Shown here: positions 1 through 9,919 of the stretch, piece by piece
Numbering within the stretch: position 1 is the first letter of the stretch
How the letters are laid out: each line of letters opens with the position of its first letter
NCBI RefSeq assembly: GCF_900115665.1
Contig: NZ_FOXH01000019.1
Coordinates: 1 to 64,000, forward strand
Direction: 5' to 3'
Length of the DNA stretch: 64,000 nt
Origin: Pseudarcicella hirudinis
GTDB taxonomy: Bacteria; Bacteroidota; Bacteroidia; Cytophagales; Spirosomataceae
Made by a program: the position numbers and the translations under genes
Notes under the pieces: model-generated
The model's input: only the letters and a program-made list of their open reading frames with translations
The model's database searches: none
Told to the model about the DNA's origin: nothing

Positions 1-1053
1 TGTGGAAGTACAGTAACGTGGTCACCAGGAAACTTAACTGGTTCATCAGTATCAGTAAGTCCAACAACGACAACAACTTATACTGCGACCTGTGCAGCAT
101 CAGGATGTAGCGCACAGTCAAGTTCAGCAATTACTGTAATTGTATTGCCAAATGCTACAAAACCAACTATAGCGACAAATGTTCAGGGTCCGGTTTGTGC
201 AGGTACAGAAGTAACTTTAACAGCTGGTAACTGTAATGGTACCTTATTATGGAATACCGGCGAAACTGCTTCAAGTATAAAAGTAAAACCAACTGCGATT
301 ACTTCATATACTGTTAAATGTTCTGTAAATGGATGTGAGAGCAGTGTAGTATCAGATGTGACAACAATTACAATAGGTAATCCGGTAACACCATCTGTAA
401 CGGCGTCATCGACATTAATTTGTACAGGAGGTCAGGTAACATTAACAGCTTCAGGATGTACAAATGGAACGATATTGTGGTCGAATGGTAAAACAGGTTC
501 AACAATTACAGAGACACTAGGTTCAACAGGCACATTCTCTGCTGTTTGTAAAATAGCAGATTGCAGCAGTCCTGAATCCGCAAAAGTAACTGTAAACGTA
601 AATATTCCGGGTATTCCGATTATCTCATGTTTTGCAAGTACGATTTGTAAAGGAGAAAGTTTAACGTTAACTGCATCCGGATGTGCCGGGGTAGTTAAAT
701 GGTCGAACAACCAGGAAGGAACTACAATCACCGTGAGTCCGACTGAAACGACTGATTACTATGCTACTTGTAAAATAGGAACCTGTGAATCTGCTCACTC
801 AAGTGTGGCAACGGTTAATGTTGGATTGCCGGCGGCTCCTCAGGTAAAATGTAGTAATACACTTATATGCGCAGGAACTGAGGTAACACTTTCAGCAACC
901 GGATGTTCGGGAACTACAAAATGGAATACGGGAGATATCGGAGCAACAATTTTAGTTGCACCAAATGTTACAACTACTTATTATGCAGTTTGTAAAACTG
1001 AAAACTGTGAGAGTCCGATCTCAAATAAGGTTACAGTAACAGTAGGAGATGGC
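1..1053 (+). repeat. Array of about 75-aa Ig-like repeats in the adhesin gene
   Basis: Repeat units begin near bases 151, 376, 601 and 823, with a partial unit before them, a period of 222-231 bases. Each unit has the pattern C-x-G-x-x-(V/L)-T-L-(T/S)-A-x-x-C, then a W-x-x-G core, then Y/F-x-x-x-C and a final C. Spacing is nearly constant while the DNA has diverged, so this is an old in-frame expansion. The array continues upstream of the window. Confidence 0.85.
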
Positions 1054-4000
1054 TTGAAAACTCCTGTTACAACCGACCTTGTTAATGTTTGCCCTTTCAA
1101 AACGGTTGATCTGGCTTCGGCAGTAACAAGTTTGATTTCAACAACAGGAGGCGTATTCGAATTCCATACCGGAATTTCACCAACATCTCCGCTGGTTTCT
1201 AATCCAAATGCAGTTGCCGTAACAGGAACATATTATGTATTTGAAAAATCTAACGGAAGTTGCTACTCATCTCCTGCAGCAATTCATGTTTATATCAATA
1301 GTAACTGTACAACAGTAAGTTGTATTACGAACCCGGCTACAGTAAATGCTGGCCCGGATCTGACAACCTGTGCAGAGAAACTGATTAAACTCAATGCAAC
1401 GTTTGGAGGAGCTGCAACAAGTATTAAGTGGACTTCAACAGGAACAGGAACATTTGATAATCCATTGTCACCAACGGCAACCTATCGTTCTTCTCTGGCT
1501 GATGTGATTGGCGGAACAGTAAAACTGATTGCTACCACAAATGATCCGGATGGCGCAGGTTCTTGTAAAGCAGCCTCTGATACGCTTGTGTTCACGATGA
1601 CAGGAATTAAGTTTAAACCTTTGGTTGATGTTACCGGACAACTGAATCTTTGTGGAACCGATTCTGTAGTACTTACTGCTAAAGAGGGTTATCAATACAA
1701 ATGGTATAAAGTTGGAGATGCTTCATTTGCAGCCTCGACAAGATCAATTGTTGTAAGAGGAACAAGCGGAGGAAGTTACTACTATAAATTAGTTGATCCG
1801 AATAAGTGTTGTTCAATTGAATCTGATACCATTAAAGTAAAAGCTGTTTTAGAAGGAGTAACTATTCCTCAGTTTACCGTGAAAAACGGAACAGTAAAAG
1901 TACCGGGTACGATAGATTTGACAACCTTGATTCTAGGTCAGATTGATAAGAGTACGATTGTGTTTAAAACATCAGCATCGGCCACCTCTCCAACAATTGC
2001 GAATCCGAAAGCAGTGGGTGTAGGTACTTACTACGCATTTGTTAAAGTATCAGGTTGTTTGGTAGGTGCACAGAAAATAGAAGTACTTTCTGAAAGCATT
2101 AAAGATGCCGATGTAGTTGTTACGATTACTACAAATAAATCGACATATGCAGTTAACGATACAGTTACGACTACAATCAATGTGAAAAACTTAGGTTTAG
2201 GTGTAGCAAAAGGAATTAATGTTCAGACAACGATTCCAGGCACTGTAGTTTATCTGTCAAGTACAGGAGGACTGGTTAAAAATGGAAATGTTCTTTCTGT
2301 CAGTATCGATAGCTTGTTGAAAGATAAAGACTCTACTTATACGTATAAGTCAATTGTAAACGGAACCGGATTAACGAACTTTGGTGCATCTGTTACCACA
2401 ACTTCACCTGATCCGAATACATTGAATAACACGACTAAGGCGCCAGCTACCTTCAACAGTACCGGCGGAAGCTCAGCGATTGCAGATCTTCAGGTGACGA
2501 TACTAACGAATAAAGTATCTTACGCTTTGGCTGATACGGTTACAACAACCATTACAGTTAAAAACAACGGACCTGCTACTGCGAAAAATGTTAAAGTAAT
2601 TTCTCAGATCCCTGGAAGCTGGACTTATGTTTCTTCTACAGGAGGTTTAGTTAAAACCGGAAATTCTTTGACAGGTGCTTTGGATAGTCTGAAGAAAGAC
2701 AGTGTGAAGGTTTATGTTTACAAAGCTGTTATCAATAATACAGGTCAGACACAGGCAGCAGCTACGGTTTCGTCTGATAATGTAGATAACAACCTTGCAA
2801 ATAATACATCTCAATCGCAGGTTATCAACTCAGGTAATACAGGAAGTGCAGATGTCGCAATTACAATAACAAGTAATAAAGATTCTGCAAGTGTTGACTC
2901 AGAAGTGATTTATACGATTTCGATTGTAAATAACGGACCGTCTACTGCGAAAAATGTCAAGGTTACCAACTTGCTAAGTGCAGATCTTGAATTTGTTGCG
3001 ACAACTTCAACACCGGCTCTGAGCAAAACAGGAGATACTTTGAGTATCAAACTTGACTCATTGGTAAATGGTGCTACCGGTACATACTCTTACAAAGCGA
3101 AACTTAAGAAGATAGGTACAATAACAAATGCAGTAACTGTTGCTGCGACAAATGATTTCACCTTGCCAAATAATGCAGCTTCAATTAATGTTCAAGGCTT
3201 GCAGGCTGTTGAATCTGACTCTGCAGATATTGCACTTGAGTACACAGTTGACAAAACTGTCGCAGGTAAGGATGATGAATTGACATTTGTTATTACGGTG
3301 AAAAATAAAGGACCTAAAACTGCAACGGGCATTGTTGTGAATAGCTTATTGCCTAAGTATTTAGACTTTATTGCAGAAGGAAGTGCTCCTGCTAAATTAG
3401 GTGACACATTGAGATTGAGTATCGGAAGCCTTGCAAACGGTAATACAAATCAATACACTTATAAAGCAAAAGTTAACAAGGATACAATCATAGTAAGTAC
3501 AGTTACTGTTGCCAAGTCATCACCGGCTGATCCGGTTCTTTCAAACAACACGGCTTCTGTAACAATTGCACCTGCAAGTGATACAACCTTCGCCGACCTT
3601 GCTGTAGCAATTGTTCCAAGTAAATTGACAGTGGTTAAAGACAGTTCGCTGACTTACACGGTGACATTGACAAATAATGGAGCTGGAAATGCTAAAGATG
3701 TTGTGCTGACTAACTTGTTGCCATCTGGTTTAGTCTTTGTTTCAAGTACAGACTTTACGAAAACTGGTGATACGTTGAAAGCAACTATCCCGGTTGTTAA
3801 TAAAGGAGATGTTAAAGCATTAACATTCATTGCCAAAGCTACTCAGTTAGGTGCTGTTACAGATTCAGTAGCAATTACCAAATCAAGTAAAACAGATATT
3901 GTTCTAAGCAATAACAAGGCTGCAGCAACAATTACGGTAATTGATAAAGATACGGCTTCTGCTTGTAAACTTGGTTTGGCAATGTCAGTCGATACTTCTG

Positions 4001-5754
4001 CGAAACAGTCTGACGGAAGCTACTTTGTAACCTATAAACTGATTGCTAAAAACTTCTGCACAGATACACTGAAAAATGTATCATTGACGGATAGCTTAAG
4101 TAATGCCTTCCCGTCACCGGCAGTGTTTGCAATCAGTGTAGCGCCGACAAACCTGAATCCAGCGACTCACTTAGTCTTGAATCCGGGCTTTAACGGAACG
4201 AGCGATGTGGCATTGATTAATCCGACAACAAGCTTTATGTTACCGGGTGCGGTTGATTCACTTGCTTTTGTAGTGAAACTGACACCGAATAATAATGGTA
4301 ATAAGAAAACATTCCTGAACCAATCTGAGATCAAGGGTAAAGACAAAGCCAATAATGTCCTTACCGCTAAATCAAGCAATGGAACGGATGTTAACGCGGT
4401 CTCTGGCAAAACTCCTTTGACCTTCGGCTTGCCAAATACAAGATTCGGCTTAGCTAAGGATGTTGATACATTGTTGACTAAACAGGATTCAGTTAATAAA
4501 AACCTATGGACAGTTACGTACCATGTATATGTTCAGAACTTAGGTAATAATGACATCAGCAACATTCAGGTAAGAGATAGTCTGGACAGAGTGTTTACCG
4601 ATAAAGGTGTGGTGATTAAAGGAAAACCGGAAGTATCAGTTATTAATGGTACAGTATTTGTCAATCCTAATTACACCGGACAAGGGGCATTGACCAACTT
4701 ACTTGCTGATTCAAGTAAACTGAAAAAAGGTGAGTCGGCTGATATTAAAGTGGTCGTGAAGGTTGATGTAAGTCATACTACGGTTTCTGATAATGTCTAT
4801 AACAACGTGGCAGTCGGAACAGCGAAAGGTACAGACGGAGTTACGTACAATGATGTTTCTACCAAAGGTAAGTTATCAGATCCTGACGGAGATGGAGATC
4901 CATCTAACAACTTTGAAGCTACTCCGGTTACCTTACCAGGTCTGAATGTGATAGTTCCTTCAGTAGTAGGTTTAGCGAAGAGTGCACATGTTGATTCTTT
5001 AGCAAACGGAACGTTCAATGTAACTTATACTTTAACCGCAATCAATTACGGTGATGCTAAAGTGAAAAATGTTCAGATCGGAGATACCTTGAAAAATGTG
5101 TTCAATGGCATAGACGCTAAGTATACTCTTCTGGGCCATCCGACAATCCTTAAAGGTACAGCGAAAGCAGATTCAAACTTTAATGGTTCAACTAAGCTGG
5201 GACTGATACGTGCAGATACTAATGCAGTAATGAATGCTAAGGATACATTGGTAGTCAGATTCGTAGTAAATGTTTACAACATAACTAAAGAGTTGTTTGA
5301 GAACCAGGCGATCATCTCAGGTGTAAATACAAGTGATGAAACCAATTTCAGCGACCTTTCTACAAATGGTGATAATCCTGATCCTAATGGAGACGGCAAG
5401 CCAACTGAAGACGAGAAAACACCGATTATGCTTAAAGTTTCTGAGGAGCTATTCATACCTGAAGGGTTCTCTCCAAACGGCGATGGTGTAAACGATGTAT
5501 TCCTGATCGGAGGATTCAACAAAGACATCCACGTAGTAGAAGTGATTATCTACAACAGATGGGGTAATGTAGTTTATGCAGTACCTGAATATGACAATGC
5601 AAATCCATGGAAAGGTGAAGCTAACCAAGGTATAACTTTATCAAAATCAGGATTACCTGACGGTACTTACTACTACAGTATTACTAAGAAAGATAAAGCT
5701 ACCGGTGCGATTATCGGTAAGACCCATGTGAGATACATGACAATTTTAAGATAA
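1..5754 (+). CDS. Giant repeat adhesin with T9SS type B C-terminal domain (5' end outside window)
   Basis: The reading frame is open from base 1, so the gene starts upstream and 1917 residues are visible; the TTG at 145 is only an internal codon. In order it shows about 75-aa cysteine-containing Ig-like repeats (bases 1-1053), a PKD-like middle part, five DUF11 repeats (2107-3950), three longer DUF11-like units to about 5440, and a final domain (5449-5751) with the FSPNGDGVND and YNRWG motifs of the gliding-motility-associated C-terminal domain. That domain is the known type B signal for T9SS export and surface retention. A PorP/SprF gene and a PorE-like gene follow, the arrangement seen for SprB-type adhesins. 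The likely role is a long cell-surface adhesin or gliding filament; the ligand is unknown. The signal peptide lies outside the window. Confidence 0.9.
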   Translation, partial: CGSTVTWSPGNLTGSSVSVSPTTTTTYTATCAASGCSAQSSSAITVIVLPNATKPTIATNVQGPVCAGTEVTLTAGNCNGTLLWNTGETASSIKVKPTAITSYTVKCSVNGCESSVVSDVTTITIGNPVTPSVTASSTLICTGGQVTLTASGCTNGTILWSNGKTGSTITETLGSTGTFSAVCKIADCSSPESAKVTVNVNIPGIPIISCFASTICKGESLTLTASGCAGVVKWSNNQEGTTITVSPTETTDYYATCKIGTCESAHSSVATVNVGLPAAPQVKCSNTLICAGTEVTLSATGCSGTTKWNTGDIGATILVAPNVTTTYYAVCKTENCESPISNKVTVTVGDGLKTPVTTDLVNVCPFKTVDLASAVTSLISTTGGVFEFHTGISPTSPLVSNPNAVAVTGTYYVFEKSNGSCYSSPAAIHVYINSNCTTVSCITNPATVNAGPDLTTCAEKLIKLNATFGGAATSIKWTSTGTGTFDNPLSPTATYRSSLADVIGGTVKLIATTNDPDGAGSCKAASDTLVFTMTGIKFKPLVDVTGQLNLCGTDSVVLTAKEGYQYKWYKVGDASFAASTRSIVVRGTSGGSYYYKLVDPNKCCSIESDTIKVKAVLEGVTIPQFTVKNGTVKVPGTIDLTTLILGQIDKSTIVFKTSASATSPTIANPKAVGVGTYYAFVKVSGCLVGAQKIEVLSESIKDADVVVTITTNKSTYAVNDTVTTTINVKNLGLGVAKGINVQTTIPGTVVYLSSTGGLVKNGNVLSVSIDSLLKDKDSTYTYKSIVNGTGLTNFGASVTTTSPDPNTLNNTTKAPATFNSTGGSSAIADLQVTILTNKVSYALADTVTTTITVKNNGPATAKNVKVISQIPGSWTYVSSTGGLVKTGNSLTGALDSLKKDSVKVYVYKAVINNTGQTQAAATVSSDNVDNNLANNTSQSQVINSGNTGSADVAITITSNKDSASVDSEVIYTISIVNNGPSTAKNVKVTNLLSADLEFVATTSTPALSKTGDTLSIKLDSLVNGATGTYSYKAKLKKIGTITNAVTVAATNDFTLPNNAASINVQGLQAVESDSADIALEYTVDKTVAGKDDELTFVITVKNKGPKTATGIVVNSLLPKYLDFIAEGSAPAKLGDTLRLSIGSLANGNTNQYTYKAKVNKDTIIVSTVTVAKSSPADPVLSNNTASVTIAPASDTTFADLAVAIVPSKLTVVKDSSLTYTVTLTNNGAGNAKDVVLTNLLPSGLVFVSSTDFTKTGDTLKATIPVVNKGDVKALTFIAKATQLGAVTDSVAITKSSKTDIVLSNNKAAATITVIDKDTASACKLGLAMSVDTSAKQSDGSYFVTYKLIAKNFCTDTLKNVSLTDSLSNAFPSPAVFAISVAPTNLNPATHLVLNPGFNGTSDVALINPTTSFMLPGAVDSLAFVVKLTPNNNGNKKTFLNQSEIKGKDKANNVLTAKSSNGTDVNAVSGKTPLTFGLPNTRFGLAKDVDTLLTKQDSVNKNLWTVTYHVYVQNLGNNDISNIQVRDSLDRVFTDKGVVIKGKPEVSVINGTVFVNPNYTGQGALTNLLADSSKLKKGESADIKVVVKVDVSHTTVSDNVYNNVAVGTAKGTDGVTYNDVSTKGKLSDPDGDGDPSNNFEATPVTLPGLNVIVPSVVGLAKSAHVDSLANGTFNVTYTLTAINYGDAKVKNVQIGDTLKNVFNGIDAKYTLLGHPTILKGTAKADSNFNGSTKLGLIRADTNAVMNAKDTLVVRFVVNVYNITKELFENQAIISGVNTSDETNFSDLSTNGDNPDPNGDGKPTEDEKTPIMLKVSEELFIPEGFSPNGDGVNDVFLIGGFNKDIHVVEVIIYNRWGNVVYAVPEYDNANPWKGEANQGITLSKSGLPDGTYYYSITKKDKATGAIIGKTHVRYMTILR
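2107..3950 (+). repeat. Five DUF11 repeats of about 125 aa in the adhesin gene
   Basis: Units start at 2107, 2482, 2848, 3223 and 3592, each with an AD-(V/L/I)-x-(V/I/L) motif; spacing is 366-375 bases. Each contains a V-N-N-G-P/K-N-x-G-type turn and ends with an NN-x-A/T motif before the next unit. The pattern matches the DUF11 Ig-like stalk domain common in bacterial surface proteins. Three longer, more diverged units follow to about 5440. Confidence 0.85.
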
Positions 5755-5775
5755 AACAGGTTGAATGGTTTAGAC

Positions 5776-5807
5776 TTCGGGTTTGAGTGTTAAAACTCAA
5801 ACCCGGA
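5776..5807 (+). promoter_or_regulatory. Hairpin between adhesin and PorP/SprF gene
   Basis: TTCGGGTTTGAGT (5776-5788) pairs with ACTCAAACCCGGA (5795-5807) through 13 positions with one G-U pair and a short A/T loop. There is no following T-run, so it is not a classic terminator. It could be an mRNA-stabilising or processing hairpin, or a weak attenuator, setting the ratio of adhesin to its SprF partner. This role is inferred from position only. Confidence 0.5.
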
Positions 5808-5860
5808 TAAGAGCCGGATTCAGACCCCATCAAAATTTTAAATAACAAACAGAACTCGAT

Positions 5861-6859
5861 ATGAAAATCCTAATTATGCTTTCGAGAGCTAAAACCATTG
5901 CAGTGTTGACAGTAGCCGTAGTGTTGGGACTGAGCAATAGAGCTAAAGCCCAGCAGGAGGCGTTGTATTCCCAGTACATGTTTAATATGATGGCGGTTAA
6001 CCCGGCCTATGCGGGAAGTCGTGACGTATTAAGTATGACAGGTTTATTTCGTCAGCAATGGGTAGGAGTAGAAGGGGCGCCAACAACGCAATCCTTCACT
6101 ATCGATATGCCTCTGAAAAAGGAAAAAGTAGGATTAGGTTTACAGGCTTATAATGATAAAGCCGGAGATATTTCCAATACCGGTGTTTATCTGACCTATG
6201 CCTACAGAGTTAAAGTTTCTGAAAAAGCAACACTTGCCATGGGTATAACCGGTGGTGTTACTAACTTAAGAGCAGATATTATTGGTACAAAACTGACACA
6301 GGACGGAGACGTTGCTTTCAGTCAGAATGTAAGCCGCTTCCTTCCAAATGTTGGTACAGGTTTATACTTGAGTACAGACCGTGGGTATATCGGGATTTCC
6401 TGCCCTGCATTGATTCAAAATACTTTTGGCCAGGTCGATACTACCAAAAAACAACAGGGAAAACAGGCCAGACACTATTTTGCAATGATGGGATTTGTAG
6501 TAGGTCTGAGCAATTCTTTGAAATTGAAACCTTCATTATTAATTAAAGCCTCAGAAGCCTCTCCGCTTTCTTTTGATGGAAATATCAACCTGTGGATAAA
6601 GGACAGAGTGGCACTTGGAGCCTCATATCGTACTACATTAAAAAGAGATCAGACATTGAGTAATGGTTGGACAGACAGACTTGGAGATGCTGTAATTGGT
6701 ATGTTGGAATTACAGGTTTCGGATCAGATACGTTTTGGATATGCTTACGACTTTATGGTTAACGGATTGCAGAATAAGCAAAATGGTAGCCATGAAGTAA
6801 TGCTTAGATATGAGTTTGGTTTCAAGAAAGCAAAGATTCTTACGCCTAGATATTTCTAG
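5861..6859 (+). CDS. PorP/SprF family type IX secretion membrane protein
   Basis: 332 aa with an N-terminal signal peptide ending at A-K-A-Q, followed by the family hallmark Q-(E/Q)-x-LYSQYMFN and VNPAYAGSRD. The rest is an alternating beta-strand outer-membrane protein ending in a short basic-aromatic tail (PRYF). In the T9SS literature, SprF/PorP proteins sit in the outer membrane and are needed to secrete or anchor a cognate type B substrate. The gene lies 106 bp behind the giant adhesin, so it is most likely that adhesin's dedicated partner. An alternative start at 5876 would shorten the leader by five residues. Confidence 0.9.
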   Translation: MKILIMLSRAKTIAVLTVAVVLGLSNRAKAQQEALYSQYMFNMMAVNPAYAGSRDVLSMTGLFRQQWVGVEGAPTTQSFTIDMPLKKEKVGLGLQAYNDKAGDISNTGVYLTYAYRVKVSEKATLAMGITGGVTNLRADIIGTKLTQDGDVAFSQNVSRFLPNVGTGLYLSTDRGYIGISCPALIQNTFGQVDTTKKQQGKQARHYFAMMGFVVGLSNSLKLKPSLLIKASEASPLSFDGNINLWIKDRVALGASYRTTLKRDQTLSNGWTDRLGDAVIGMLELQVSDQIRFGYAYDFMVNGLQNKQNGSHEVMLRYEFGFKKAKILTPRYF

Positions 6860-6954
6860 GAATTTATTAAACAATAATAGTTTGGCATCTTTAAGCTTTA
6901 AAACATAATATTCTTTGCCTAATCTGCTTAGTCAAAACTTTGTACCATAATACC

Positions 6955-9366
6955 ATGATTAATTTGAAGAAATCCGGACTATCACTCCTGTTAGCGCTTT
7001 TGATATTGTTTAAATCCTTCGGACAAACTGCTTTACAGCAAGCCGAAAAACAATACAATAATTTAAGCTACCTGAATGCTACCGAATTGTTTGAAAATGC
7101 ACTGAAAGGAAAACTTTCAGATGCAGAAAAACAATCAGCAAAGATTAAACTTGCTTATGCTTACCGGCAAATCAGAGATTCGCAGAATGCTGAACGTGTT
7201 TATCGGGAAGTAGTTGAAAGTGGTGCAGATCTTTCCGGAGATGCTTCAAAAGCATATTTATATTATGCACAGGCACTAGCCAGTAATGGTAAATACAAAG
7301 AGGCTCAGGAAATTTATGATAAATATTCAAAAATTGCTTCTGCTGATACCAGAAGCTCCGGTTTTCAGAAATTATACCAAAATCCGGAATCTTTGAGTAG
7401 AAATGCAGGCTGTTATAAAGTAGATTATCTGAATATAAATTCCGGCAAAGCAGATTTTAGCCCGATGTATTATAAAAACGGACTGGTTTTCTGTTCAGGA
7501 CGTACTGAAGGAGTTGGTTTGAAGAGAGTTTTCAGCTGGGATAATTCAAGGTTTTTGGATATGTATTATCTGCAGGATCTTACCCAGCTTACGACAACAG
7601 CATCCGGTTTGGGTGGTTCTAACAGCAATACGGGTAAGGTTAAAAAAAGCGGAGGGCAACTTGGATCAGATGAATACACCCCGCTTACTGCGAATGATTC
7701 CAAGACACTTGGATATTACGGGGGAACATATATTACACAGGGTGCTAACTATTCTGAGGAACCAAGTGTTGATTCAAAAATATTCAGTAAAACTATTAAT
7801 ACGAAATATCATGAAGGCCCTATGACCTTCTCAGGTGATGGTTCGAAAATGTATTTTACCAGAAATAATTACAATAACGGAAAATATAAAACCAGTTCTG
7901 ATAAAATCAATAAGTTGAAAATCTATACAGCTGAGGATAAGTCGGGCACCTGGACCAATATCAAAGAGGTTCCTTTTAACAGTGATGAATATTCAACAGG
8001 ACATCCGAGTATTACAAGAGATGATAAGTTGATGTACTTTATTTCTGATATGCCAGGAGGTATCGGAGGAACGGACATTTATGTAGTGCAGAATACAGGA
8101 GGCTCGTGGGGTGTACCGGTTAACCTCGGACCTGAGATTAATACGGCCGGAAATGAAATGTTTCCCTTTGCAGATGAAAAAGGGAATTTATATTTCTCAT
8201 CAGATGGACATCCGGGATTAGGAGATCTTGATGTTTTCTATGTGGAATTAGCAGACGGAAAGGTAAAAGGAAAAGTTAAAAATCTTGGAACACCGATCAA
8301 CTCGAGCAAGGATGATTTCGGATTTATTGCAGATGGAGAAAGAAAAACAGGATTTTTCAGTTCTAACCGTAAGCGAGGCGGCTTAGATGATGATATTTAC
8401 AGATTTACAAGAGAATGTGATGAAAAACCTGAATGCAGAGAACTACAGGTATTAGTATTTGATGCTGATTCAAAAATGCCATTGGATAATGCGGATGTGG
8501 AGGTTGCTACTGGTAGTAAAATAGAAATGAAGAGAACAGACACAAACGGCCAGTTCAAGTTGTGTCTGGATGATGATAAGGAATATACTTTCCGTGCATC
8601 AAGAGATGGCTATCTGCCAAATCAGGTAGGATTCTCTACAAAAGGAGATAACAATCAGTCGACGCTTGATATCCCTCTTTCAAGACAGAAAACGGATACT
8701 ACTAAAGTGGCGAAAAGTGTTTCTTTGCCTTGTAAAGTCACAACAATCAGAGGAAAAGTGACGGCCAATCGTGATAAGAAGCCAATTGAAGGAGTAGTTG
8801 TTACCCTGAAAAATGAATGTGACGGAACCACCCAGCAAGTAATTACTGGTAAAGACGGAAGTTATCAATTTGATATTTGTGAGGGTTGCGACTATCAATT
8901 AGATGCTGCTAAGGAAAACTTTGGGTCACGCAGTAACAAAATTAAGAAAGTCGGTAAGGATGCTCCTGAGTTTATCAGCTCAAATCTGAGCATGTTTGAA
9001 GAGAATGAAGTGGTTCAGATGGACAATATTTACTACGATTATGGCAAGTATAATATCCGCCCTGATGCCGCTAAAGAATTGGAGAAAATTGTAACAATGA
9101 TGAAACGTTATGGCAAAATGAGAATCGAAATACGTTCTCATACAGATAGCAGATCATCTTCTGAGTTTAATCAGCAGCTTTCAGAAAATCGTTCTAAATC
9201 AGTAGTAAGATATCTTCATAAAAGAGGAATTGCGCTTCACAGAATGGAGGCCAGTGGTTATGGAGAAACACAGTTACTCAATGAATGTGCTGATAACGTG
9301 GAATGTACGGAAGAACAGCATGCTGTAAACCGCCGTTCAGAATTTAAAGTGCTTCAGTTGAAATAG
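6955..9366 (+). CDS. PorE-like protein: TPR, beta-propeller, two carboxypeptidase-like domains, OmpA C-terminus
   Basis: ATG 6955 is preferred over an in-frame TTG at 6940 because a signal peptide (to S-F-G-Q) starts there; 803 aa. Domains in order: TPR-like helices (about 20-120), a PD40/WD40-like propeller (about 130-460) with repeated F-x-x-D/S-x-G-x-x-(L/M)-Y-F motifs, two carboxypeptidase-regulatory-like beta domains (about 480-660), and an OmpA peptidoglycan-binding domain (about 685-800) with SHTDSRSS and N-x-x-LS-x-x-R. This order matches T9SS PorE of Porphyromonas, which tethers the secretion machinery to peptidoglycan. Here it most likely anchors the adhesin/SprF complex. It is the last gene before a strong terminator. 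Confidence 0.88.
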   Translation: MINLKKSGLSLLLALLILFKSFGQTALQQAEKQYNNLSYLNATELFENALKGKLSDAEKQSAKIKLAYAYRQIRDSQNAERVYREVVESGADLSGDASKAYLYYAQALASNGKYKEAQEIYDKYSKIASADTRSSGFQKLYQNPESLSRNAGCYKVDYLNINSGKADFSPMYYKNGLVFCSGRTEGVGLKRVFSWDNSRFLDMYYLQDLTQLTTTASGLGGSNSNTGKVKKSGGQLGSDEYTPLTANDSKTLGYYGGTYITQGANYSEEPSVDSKIFSKTINTKYHEGPMTFSGDGSKMYFTRNNYNNGKYKTSSDKINKLKIYTAEDKSGTWTNIKEVPFNSDEYSTGHPSITRDDKLMYFISDMPGGIGGTDIYVVQNTGGSWGVPVNLGPEINTAGNEMFPFADEKGNLYFSSDGHPGLGDLDVFYVELADGKVKGKVKNLGTPINSSKDDFGFIADGERKTGFFSSNRKRGGLDDDIYRFTRECDEKPECRELQVLVFDADSKMPLDNADVEVATGSKIEMKRTDTNGQFKLCLDDDKEYTFRASRDGYLPNQVGFSTKGDNNQSTLDIPLSRQKTDTTKVAKSVSLPCKVTTIRGKVTANRDKKPIEGVVVTLKNECDGTTQQVITGKDGSYQFDICEGCDYQLDAAKENFGSRSNKIKKVGKDAPEFISSNLSMFEENEVVQMDNIYYDYGKYNIRPDAAKELEKIVTMMKRYGKMRIEIRSHTDSRSSSEFNQQLSENRSKSVVRYLHKRGIALHRMEASGYGETQLLNECADNVECTEEQHAVNRRSEFKVLQLK

Positions 9367-9390
9367 CAGATTTTATCTCAATAATGTAAG

Positions 9391-9427
9391 AAATCCCCGG
9401 ATCACGACCTGATCCGGGGATTTTTGC
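9391..9427 (+). terminator. Strong rho-independent terminator of the adhesin/secretion operon
   Basis: Perfect 14-bp inverted repeat AAATCCCCGGATCA / TGATCCGGGGATTT with a 5-nt loop, running into a T-rich tail. It lies 24 bp after the OmpA-type gene. Confidence 0.95.
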
Positions 9428-9566
9428 TTTCGGGGCTTGATTTTGAATCCATTCAATAAATAATTGGAATTATTCAGCAGATATTGGTTTGCGGGAATTT
9501 TCTGAAAGAGGATTTTGACCAATTCTGACAAAATAATTGTACTTTTTTTATTTTATTAATCTGTAA

Positions 9567-9600
9567 TTGAATTAATGATATAACTTTTCCGTTATCTTTG
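9567..9600 (+). promoter_or_regulatory. Bacteroidota-type promoter of the SemiSWEET gene
   Basis: TTG (9567-9569), 23 bp, then TATCTTTG (9593-9600), matching the TTTG / TAnnTTTG consensus. The expected start of transcription is about 25 bases before the ATG at 9632. Confidence 0.65.
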
Positions 9601-9631
9601 TGTAGAGATTCAACCTCAAAACACTACAGTC

Positions 9632-9892
9632 ATGTTGGAAATTATTGGTTACATCGCTGGTACTTTAACGACAATAGCTTTTGTACCTCAGGTCTTGCAG
9701 ATATACAAGACAAAGTCCGCTAAGGATGTTTCCTTAGCAATGTTCCTTTTATTTACCTTAGGAGTATTCATGTGGCTTGCCTATGGTATTATGACAAGAT
9801 CATTTCCAGTAGTTGCAGCCAATGGAGTAACACTTTTGCTTTCACTGGTTATTCTATATTTTAAAATTAAATACAGAAATGCTAATTCCTGA
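9632..9892 (+). CDS. SemiSWEET family (PQ-loop) small sugar transporter
   Basis: 86 aa, three predicted membrane helices, with the PQ-loop motif (F-V-P-Q-V) in helix 1 and a conserved W-L-x-Y-G stretch at helix 2. SemiSWEETs are half-size homologues of eukaryotic SWEETs that dimerise in the inner membrane and carry sugars in either direction down a gradient. Length and helix pattern are typical. The gene stands alone between its own promoter and terminator, so the substrate cannot be read from context. Confidence 0.92.
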   Translation: MLEIIGYIAGTLTTIAFVPQVLQIYKTKSAKDVSLAMFLLFTLGVFMWLAYGIMTRSFPVVAANGVTLLLSLVILYFKIKYRNANS

Positions 9893-9919
9893 GGGAATGA
9901 TATAAATACGATTTTTGTG

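Noticed and set aside
145-147. TTG at 145 as the start of the adhesin gene
   Set aside because: The frame is open to base 1 with the same repeat pattern before it, so the gene begins upstream.
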